From contig CAIIXF020000006.1 of the NCBI GenBank assembly GCA_903813345.2, positions 34,820,436 through 34,884,435 of the forward strand: DNA of 64,000 nucleotides, written 5' to 3'. How positions within the stretch are numbered: the stretch's first letter is position 1; every line of letters begins with the position of its first letter. The position numbers were made by a program, and so were the translations under genes. Positions 48,293-56,936 of the stretch are shown here, piece by piece. The notes under the pieces are model-generated. The model was not told the DNA's origin. It saw only the letters and a list, made by a program, of their open reading frames with translations, and ran no database searches. This stretch comes from Owenia fusiformis. Lineage: Eukaryota > Annelida > Polychaeta > Sabellida > Oweniidae.

Positions 48293-49105
48293 ATGAAGGG
48301 ACAAGTTCGGACATTCCCATGGGACATACCGGATTTTCTCGCATATAAGCCCTGGGCGTATAACTGAAAGAAGGGGTAATTTCGTCTGTTATTTTACCTC
48401 TTATTTTTCGCCCATGGGCGTATAAGTGTACTACTTTCGATTTTTGGCCCAATGGGCGTAAAGGTGAGAAGAGCTGATGAATACAATGGTTCCTCAAAGA
48501 CTACCGTACCTACTGTTGTAGTCATACCGCATGTTTTGTAAGATTTATAAAGGAAATGTCACCTACAACCTTGGACTTAATGTTGAAACAAAGTAACAAC
48601 AGAACGATCCACCACTGCCACAGCGTTGAACTTAATGTTGAAACAAAGTAACGACAGAACGATCTGCCAGTGACAAAATTTATTGAAAAAATCAATAAAT
48701 AGTCATTTTTTATAGGCCCATGGGCGTATAAGCGTACTACATTCGATTTTTGGCCCATGGGCCTAAATTTAGGGGGGCGTATATGCGAGAAAATCCGGTA
48801 CTTGGGACATCAGGGGACACTGTCCCAACGTGTCCCAAGTTGTCCCAGGGACATTGTCCGACGTTGTCCAATTTTGTGCCTTTGTGTCCCAAGAAAAGAA
48901 TGAACATGTTTGTTAATTCTTTTTGAGTGACATTACTGGACAAATGAGGGGCATTTCATCATGTGATGATCATATGACCATTTTCTGACAAAATGGCGCT
49001 ATATTCCAGACATCACTGGACAACATGGGACTTTGTCCCATGATGTCCGGGGGACAATTTGGGACAAAAACGGATGAAGGGGCAAAGTCGGACAATGTCC
49101 CATTG
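48293..49105. repeat. GGGACA-rich repeat region with terminal direct repeats, split by a MITE
   Basis: Direct repeats of about 30 bases bound it: TGAAGGGACAAGTTCGGACA near 48295 and TGAAGGGGCAAAGTCGGACA near 49076. Between them GGGACA/TGTCCC words recur more than fifteen times in both orientations. A MITE at 48327-48800 interrupts the left part. The origin is unknown. Confidence 0.6.
48327..48800. mobile_element. 474-bp MITE, TA-flanked, CCGGATTTTCTCGCATATA ends
   Basis: Ends CCGGATTTTCTCGCATATA and its inverse TATATGCGAGAAAATCCGG are flanked by TA. GGGCGTATAAG..TACTAC..TCGATTTTTGGCCCA blocks occur at both sides, and a ~45-base internal unit (TTGAACTTAATGTTGAAACA-like) is tandemly duplicated at about 48565 and 48630. 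The ends suggest a pogo/Tigger-type family. Confidence 0.85.
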
Positions 49106-49432
49106 GTGTATGGCTAGCTTTAGCTACACAGTTTTACAAGATCTTATACATGAATGTGTAAAATTATGGTCATCTATGGATTAATTGCTTGCTCGATTGT
49201 GTATAAAGGTATAAGGAGTTGCGATTCAGTCTCTAAAACAAGACAGTAATCCCTGGGGGTCATAATATTACAAGTTAGTGTATGTGTAGCTTAACCTCCC
49301 TATTAAAGCAAGGCAACATCTCTGGCTGAAAGGTTCATCCACAGTACCTGTAATTATCACTTAAATTGTGTAGAAACTGTTAGACATGATGACTATGAAA
49401 AAAAGTTTAATTTATTAAAGTTATTTCAGTGG

Positions 49433-49438
49433 AATAAA
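49433..49438 (+). terminator. Candidate poly(A) signal of the zinc-finger gene
   Basis: AATAAA about 1.3 kb beyond the stop codon at 48143. The 3'UTR would include the MITE and the GGGACA region. Confidence 0.35.
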
Positions 49439-50751
49439 CATTTCTAATGTGTATGAAGGCTAATAGATGGCAGATCAGTAGAAAGGCTTATATCTTTTTT
49501 TTCCTTTTTTCATGTGTATAAATATTGCATATAAAGACATCATATGAAAAATATTGAATTTGATATTAATTAAGTGTATTTTACAACTCTGTTCTTTCAA
49601 AGTGGAAGATTCAGTATTAGGATTTATTATGTCACTGCCAAGAAGTTGTGACATTGTTACAGCCAATATTTATTCATGGACGATAAATGTTCACTTTTTA
49701 AAATCAATTTCAATAATCTACATTACCACATGGTGACATTTTGTCTTATATCAGTGCTATCTTATTAGTACATTCTCTAACTGTAAAGTGGTTTGATTTG
49801 GCACTTTTTAATTGGTTTCAATATTTTCTGGATATTGTTTATATGGTCGAGTTATGCAAATATCACTAGTAACATAATACAATATGATTAGTGATTACGT
49901 TGTAAATTGGTAAATGTCTGATATTTAAATTGGCAATATTGTACAGAATTTGTGAATTGCCAAGTCAAAACATTAATAATTTACAGAAATATTTCAAGGT
50001 TATTACGTACACTATGTACTATTAGTATCAAAAATCACTTATTTTTGCCATATGTCGACAGACCTTCAGTCTACTGATACTAAATTCGACTCTTTTACAA
50101 ATTGACAATTCAGCATCAGACACAGTCTAGCATATAGACCCGGAAAACAGTTGTAAATTTATGGAGACATTTCACGAGACTGTGCTAGATCTATTATAGA
50201 TTATAGATCTACTGGTGTATTTTATTTGAATAAATTATGTCATTTTGCATAATATGATGCGTGTTTTGTTAATGGTAACAACTGGTTACTATTTTGTAAC
50301 TGTAACCAGTTGGTGAAGTTTAGTCATATTAGCATTGCAGAAAGTAGGTAAAATTAAGTAAAAATTAGGTCAGAGTCAAGACCGAAATATTAGCATTTTC
50401 CTGAATGTTCAAAGAAATGCATCGGGTAACCAACCAAAATTTCTTGTTTCAATATCTGCAAGTTAAAATTCTAAAAATGGTGGATTTGCATGCATGAAAC
50501 AAAAAAGATCTTGTTGTTTTATAAATTGAATACATAATTGAGAAATGACTTCTGTAATGAAAGTGCAAAAAACTATTTTCCGTTTAAAACAGACTTCCTA
50601 AGTTTAAACCACCACAACTCAAAATAAAACTTATCACTTATCTCCGATCTGATCTGATCTGATCTGATCTGATACATGTAGTTTTTTACACCTAAAGATG
50701 TCGCTTGTCTTGGCTCATGCAATATACTGTTGACTCCAGCATTGCGCCTTC
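49439..50751. other. Non-coding gap with a GATCT microsatellite
   Basis: No exon seen. The only structured feature is the GATCT array at 50646-50673. Confidence 0.5.
50646..50673. repeat. (GATCT)n microsatellite
   Basis: Five perfect GATCT units plus a partial one. Confidence 0.95.
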
Positions 50752-53314
50752 CTAACACCCCAGTCACATTTCCTACGGCGACCTTGCGGTCTATCATTTC
50801 TGCAACCAGTAACATTTCTACGCTCGCCGTGGAATTTCTGCGCTCTCATACTTTTGCAGTCACATTTCCCATGGCAGCCGCACGGTGAATTTTAGATTTC
50901 TGTTGATAAATAATACTTTTTTCATGTTATTTACATCGGGACAATTTATAAATGTTATTCATAGTGCTATGATGTAATATCAAATGAAAAGTGATCGTGA
51001 AACATTGACAAATAATGATTCAATCTTGTTGAGCCAGTTGATTTCTACGGGGACCTTAGTCCAACAACATTAGACCTAGCCTGGGCCTCGTTTCTTATCT
51101 GACATGTCTTATGGCCCCGGCTAGGTCTAACTTCCATGATGATTTTGCCCTTGATGCGATCATTTAATCGTTCAGCAGGTTTCGACATGCGGAACTAATT
51201 AAACCGTAATAAGATGGTATCGTTACAGAAATAATGTGATCAACGCATGCATACATACCTTATGAATAAATACAAATCATCACATACCCCCCCTGTAACC
51301 TCATCGATGTATAATTATGAAAATGTTGGGAGAAGGCTTTTTCTTAGTTTAGAAAACTCTGTTCTGGTTCCGGTAACATCGAAATGGCAAATCCTTTCAG
51401 GAATAAACCGCCGTTAGCAACACTGAACGAAACAAGTTCATAAAACGAAACGAACCCCGGTTATCCTATATATAAGTACAAAATATTGTTATACTGTAGG
51501 AGGCTTGCGATAAACATGATTAAGTTTCCTACTTTTTTTCCTGTTTTATTTTCAGAATTATGGTAAATTTCTGGCTAAAATGCTAAAGCTTTCAACATCT
51601 TTGGACAGACGCAAGCATGTGATACTGAATAATTAGATATTTTTCTTAACATGTTTAAATATATATTGTGCCAAAGTTTTCTCTCCCAGAAAGTCAGTGA
51701 TTTCCCATTGTAATAACTCAGATGCGAGTAGGTAGTTACCAGTTTCACCACCAGGTGGCTCATTCAGGTCACATAGCATGACATAGTTATGCAAATTAAA
51801 ATAATGTAAAAGAAAATATTATCTGTCCAATACAAGAAAACATATTTCACTTTTTGTGACTTTATATGTTGAATCTCCCCGTAGTAGCATTTACATTTTT
51901 CAAAACAAAATTTTTTCAAAATTGATCAACAATATTTGAAGCAATATTTCTTGATGTACTTTTACATGTACATTTCAAATACTAGCTAGTATGACATCAT
52001 TTTGACTGAATGTTTAATGACGATCAAGTAAGGTTTTTTAACATTAGAGTAATGAGATCGAAAAAAGCTGAAAAGTGTTGATTTGAAAAAATCAGATTTG
52101 GAGGTATCGAGATAAATAATCAGGTGTGAAGTATAGGTTAAAAGTACATTTACTTGCTCCAATATCGTGATAAAACACATGTGTTTAACTTTTCTCTCAT
52201 TGAGTAAATGAAATATCATTGTAGAAAAATATGTTTTATAAAATAGCATAAACAAAACTTCTGTTTAATTTTATTAAGAACATCATACATTTAAGAGCTA
52301 GGAATAAAACAACCATGCTTATACATCAGTGTTCTCCCCAAAAAAAATTTTCAACTGGGTGCAAGATTTCAAGTCTAAAAAAATCAGCACTCGCTACGCT
52401 CACAATATCTCAGTGTAGGTGCTTACTTCACTCATTCTTTAAATCAGAAGTTGAAGTGCAGATGCCAACTGGGTGCCAACTGGGGGGCCTTTGGTTTCAA
52501 GTAGGGGGAGCCCCCGGTAAAAGTGACATGGGGAGATCACTGTACATGTAATCTTATCACAATAATCACCACATTGAAGTTATTAAAATGTAACAATTGT
52601 TACAAAGCATGTATGCTGAGTAAAATACATGATCCCAGTTATAAACAATTGAGTGTATTCCTAGGTACGTTTTTGCAAGCAGAAAACCATGAACAATTAC
52701 CATAATTTAATATTTAGGCACAATTATTCAACACAATCACAATCTAGCACAATCAATGACATCTATATTTCTTTGAGCTGAAATTACCAGTAATCAAATG
52801 CATCAATAATGTTGCGAGTATTGCTTTTTAAAGTTTTTATAAATAACAATAGAGTAAACTTGGGTGAATACACGCGCTGTTTGAATAAAGCAAAGATTCG
52901 TGTCATACTGGATGGTTATAATAAATATCAATATTGAAGAACAATTTCGTTTCGCTGACCAAGTTTACTTTGGCGACGCACAGACAGACATTGCCGGTTG
53001 AAATATTCGTCTCATAAATTGGTAAGAATAAGACTCATTTTACGATTAAAAATGAACATTTAACACAATAATATTATGTGAAATCGCCTGATGAAATGTG
53101 GTTTTATATTATTGTTAAGTATCAGTGTCATATTAGCGAGGAAAAGTGGTTTCGTTAGATCCACAACTTGCATCAAAGGAAAGAATAGCATGGAGGTTAA
53201 ACTCAATAATAGTTTTCCTACGCTCGCCGCAGTAATTCCCCGAGTAATTCACTGATTTAATTGATCTGCGGTCGACGCACGGCCTCCGTACGACAAATGT
53301 GACTGGGGTGTTAG
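50752..53314. mobile_element. 2.6-kb element with CTAACACCCCAGTCACATTT inverted ends
   Basis: Left end CTAACACCCCAGTCACATTT (50752) is matched by its inverse at the right (to 53314). Inside both ends are CTACGCTCGCCG and further GCAGTCACATTTCC copies. No transposase frame was found. No clear target duplication is visible next to these ends, so exact borders are uncertain. A fragment at about 52,320-52,550 (TGTTCTCCCC..CTGGGTGCAA, ACTCGCTACGCTC) looks like another inserted repeat. Confidence 0.65.
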
Positions 53315-53407
53315 TCTTTATTTAAAGAAATGTTAAACTTAATCCCTTCTAAATTCCCTAAAACAATTTCTCTTTATTCCTTTATGTTTTGAATTTTGAA
53401 CCCCATA

Positions 53408-54250
53408 ATGTCTTGGTCACATTTGCTACGATTTTCACTACGGCGCCCGGTAGATTGAGTGTTTTGTTCAAAATTGAATACAAAGGCTATCGATATGGTG
53501 AACATTTTGAACTCGCGTTTCTCTTAAACTGTCATCAAAACATTCTGAAAATTTTACACATCGTCAATTTAATGGTCATCTTTTGGATGGGAGGATTGTA
53601 ATTTGAATTATATATATATACTTTTCTCTATATTGTCTTAGAAAACACACCAGACACTTCTTTCGTTCTTGGTATCAAAAATGAAACATCTATCCGAACC
53701 TCATTGGAACAAAACGACAAAAACACAACGTGTTAAGGTCTCTCAATATTGTAATTGTACAATGGAAAGTTTGGTTGATTTTAAAAAGTATCTTGTTAAT
53801 GAAATAAAAGGTTTATCGTAATTTTTATCTATTTTGGAGGTTTTGTTTTTGCATACTTTTTGTTAAACCAACCAAAATTTCCTTTGTATAACTATAATAT
53901 TAAGAAGTCTAAGAAAATGTTGTATATGCTATTTTGTTCCAACAAGGTTCGGAAAGACATTCTATTTCATTCTCAAGAATTGGTAGAAAGGAACAAAAAA
54001 ACAATTGCGCTAAAAAACAAACAATGTTAACAAAAACAGTTATATAAAATATATACAAATAATTTTTGCATTAAATTGTTGCCAATCGGTCAACATTACA
54101 TGACCGTGTTTTTACAGAATGTTTTTAATAATTGGTTTAAGAGAAAAACATTGTTGAATTCAGTTCACCATATCGATACCTATCCTTTGAACAAAACACT
54201 CAATCGGCCGGGCGCCGGCCGATGGATCGGAACAAATGTGACCCAGGCAT
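53408..54250. mobile_element. 840-bp foldback element related to the preceding one
   Basis: Left end TGTCTTGGTCACATTTG and right (inverse) TGCCTGGGTCACATTTG pair, and the pairing continues inward through GATTGAGTGTTTTGTTCAAA, ATCGATATGGTGAAC and GAACCTCATTGGAACAAAA-like blocks. The flanks read TAA on both sides, the 3-bp TWA duplication known for PIF/Harbinger elements. GTCACATTTG is shared with the 50752-53314 element. No coding region. Confidence 0.7.
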
Positions 54251-54343
54251 AACATAACTACCGCATAACTACCCAATTTGCAACTTTTCACCGCGTATAT
54301 TTTTTTTAGAAAATTGAGCTTAGATATATATTCTAATGGAGCC

Positions 54344-54500
54344 GAGGCCCATAGCCGGGTGTTCGAGCTTGTTGCCAAAGAAAATTCAAAATGTGTTTCA
54401 CCATTTTGAACACCTTTCAAGTGACTTTGGGCTAAAATTGTCAGTTTGAGCCCTGGAATCTTTTTAAAACTACCTTGGCATAAGCTTACCACGAGCCCAA
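54344..54500 (-). repeat. GGCCYGTAGCCAGG-family repeat, copy 5 (diverged)
   Basis: GAGGCCCATAGCCGGGTGTTC at the left, then TTTCACCATTTTGAACACCT, AAGTGACTTTGGGCTAAAAT and TTACCACGAGCCC at the right. Confidence 0.5.
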
Positions 54501-55294
54501 TGCGAAATGATTTTAGCTTAGCGTAGAGGCACAATTTTCTTGACATTACTAGATATTGTTAGCAATACATGTAATTAGGAAAATTCTTCGAAGTGAAATA
54601 TAAAATGAAAAAAATCGACCGTCCCATTTGTGTGAAATATCGAAAAAGTAGGCTTAAGATATTTTTAATTACAAGCTCTGGTCCTTATATACGAGTTACA
54701 CATACGTAAGTGAAGTTATGTATGTTGTGCATGTTGTAGGAAGGAAATTTTTGATTACAATATTTTACACCGACTTTAATAGGGTTCAAATTTAGACAAA
54801 ACAAACAAAATATATTTTTCACGTGACCACATATCTAGCCTTTGGGTATACCCCTCAATAATGGACACCCGAGGACGTGAGATGACGATGTTAAAATGTA
54901 ATTTAAAATGTACTTTCGGGTTCACGTGGACCTTTCCTTCCTAAACAATTTTAAAGGACATTACATTATCCAATCCATGATGATGTCACACCGACTTCCC
55001 TTTCACTATTTCTCGAGCTTATAAACCTTAACCCATATCTCATTTGAGACCATTGTTACAAACGACTAAAGCCATTGAAACACCGTATCAAGATTGGTAG
55101 AATCAATAAAGTGAAAATCAATAGTTATGTAACTTTCGAAAGTCTGCTAGAATGAATGCACTATTATTGTATACTAGTATGTACCATGTTTAGCCAATCC
55201 GTTGGATACAACAAAACAAGTCAGTAATACTAGTTTTCTAACAGAAGTCGGACAAATATTTTTTGATTGCAAAAGGAAACACAAAAACGTAAAT
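54501..55294. other. Upstream region of the PLAC8-family gene
   Basis: AT-rich DNA with no recognisable exon. An open frame runs into the gene from 55178 but has no ATG before 55295; an acceptor-like ttttctaacag ends at about 55247, so a spliced upstream leader cannot be excluded. Confidence 0.4.
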
Positions 55295-55666
55295 ATGGGG
55301 AGACCAATGCCAGGAGCAAAGGAGATAATGGAACCCGCTTTCCAACAAGGAATACTTGGCTGCTTCGGGAATATGGGCGTGTGCGTCATTTCATTCTTCC
55401 TTCCCTGTGTCCAGGCAGGGAGGAACGCAGAGGCGGTGGGTGACAGTTTCGTCCTTTCCTGCGTCGGAATTTTCATTCCAATCGTGAACATGTACTTTCT
55501 CTCTGAAAACAGAGCCAAGATTCGACATATGCAAAGCATCCGTAGTGACACTGCTACAGATTGTGCTATTATCATTTTATGTGGACCATGTTCGCTTTCC
55601 CAGCTCGCTGCGGAATGTGACTATATCAGAAATAACCCTAAACCCATCGCAGTCGAAAGAGAATAG
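55295..55666 (+). CDS. PLAC8-family cysteine-rich protein
   Basis: 123 codons, no intron. The start chosen is the first ATG in a frame open from 55178; it gives MGRPMPGAKEIMEP. PLAC8 domain: AFQQGILGCFGNMGVCVISF (15-34), FLPCVQAGRNAEAVGD (35-50), a hydrophobic stretch SFVLSCVGIFIPIVNMYFL (51-69), then R.KIR (73-77), DCAIIILCGPCSLSQ (89-103) and a short polar tail. The conserved Cys positions (CF..., C...PC, DC, C..C) are in the order and spacing of placenta-specific 8/cornifelin-type proteins, usually 100-190 residues. Family members associate with membranes and affect cell size, metal handling or differentiation; the role here is unknown. It lies between repeat elements with its own AATAAA at 56046. 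A retrocopy origin is possible because PLAC8 genes usually have introns. Confidence 0.88.
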   Translation: MGRPMPGAKEIMEPAFQQGILGCFGNMGVCVISFFLPCVQAGRNAEAVGDSFVLSCVGIFIPIVNMYFLSENRAKIRHMQSIRSDTATDCAIIILCGPCSLSQLAAECDYIRNNPKPIAVERE

Positions 55667-56045
55667 AATCGAAAGACGCAATGAACCACTATCAGAAACT
55701 AGATTGAAACCGTTGTGGATTTTGGCGCAATCGGCGATGGCTAATGGACAGGCGTGAACTGATGCGATCGTCTCACATTTTAATTCTCATTGTATCCTAG
55801 ATGCAAACTGAAATGGACCGATATGTAAAACCACGTCAAAAATGCAGACACTCTGAAATTGTTGTGGATAAATGGACAATGAAACCCTTTTCATGACTTA
55901 TCGTTCAAAAAAAGATCGAAAAAACTTTGAGAACATCAGTAACACAATTAAGTTCAAACTGAAAATGCTTCCATAATGTCAGTGTCTTCAAAAGAAAAAA
56001 TAATATATCTCCGCGATTTATACAAGAAACATTGGCAGATGGTAC

Positions 56046-56051
56046 AATAAA
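56046..56051 (+). terminator. Candidate poly(A) signal of the PLAC8-family gene
   Basis: AATAAA 380 bases after the stop codon at 55666. Confidence 0.5.
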
Positions 56052-56157
56052 CTGACGGACATTTTAAATGGAAGCATATATAAAATTAAAATAGCATTCT
56101 TTCTTTAATAGAAGATATACTTGACAAATGTAAAGAACACCTTAGAAAATACATATG

Positions 56158-56362
56158 ACCCGTAGTCAGGATTTGCCAATGGGGGGGGGGTTCACTTTTT
56201 GAAAAAAATCCAGGGGGGATTCACTTGTGACAATTTTGGTCCAAAAATGGCCAAAATCACTTAAAAAGTACTCAGAATGGTGAAAAACTGCATGAGTTTG
56301 AAAGATTTTTTGGCCAGGGGGGGTTCGACCCCCCCCCCCCCCTCCCTGGCTACGGGCCTGGT
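56158..56362 (+). repeat. GGCCYGTAGCCAGG-family repeat, copy 6 (most complete)
   Basis: Left CCCGTAGTCAGGATTTGCCA, right CCTGGCTACGGGCC (inverted). Internal poly-G (56181-56190) and poly-C (56329-56342) runs. The best copy for defining the family, about 200 bp. Confidence 0.8.
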
Positions 56363-56936
56363 AGTTGATGCTATTTTTAGTCAAGGGGGATGCTAAATTC
56401 AAAATTATAGATAAATTGTTAAACAATTTAACAAAGATTTCCAACTTACCATTGATTAACACATGGTGTTTTAACATATATTATGTATGTATGAACTGTA
56501 TGTATAAATACGAGTATAAATATAAATGTATTTCCGAATAATTGTATGTTCAAAAATAAATTAAAACCGTCAAAAATTATAAATTTATATGTGTTTCTTC
56601 ACCTGTCAGTAAAGGTGCTAGCTAGGTGACATATCAAATAACATTTTAACAGTTTCAATTACCCTAGGTGAGCTAGGAAATTTTTTGAAGGGGGGTGGGG
56701 TTGTCTTGAATGAAACTTCCACATAATCAATTACTTCACAAGATGTTTTACCTTCTTTTTTCCAGGGACTATCCCTCTTATCATACCCACAAAACACCTA
56801 TTAATAACAAGTCATGTTGAGATTAAATTGATGTTATTAATCATTTTTATAGCCTTTAAAACAACGTCATTTCGCGCATCATCCGATATGATATACTTGT
56901 GTAACTGCATATTACTCGACTATACAATTGTACCAG

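Noticed and set aside
55202-55294. Extension of the PLAC8 frame upstream of 55295
   Set aside because: No ATG in the extension and it is not similar to PLAC8 proteins.
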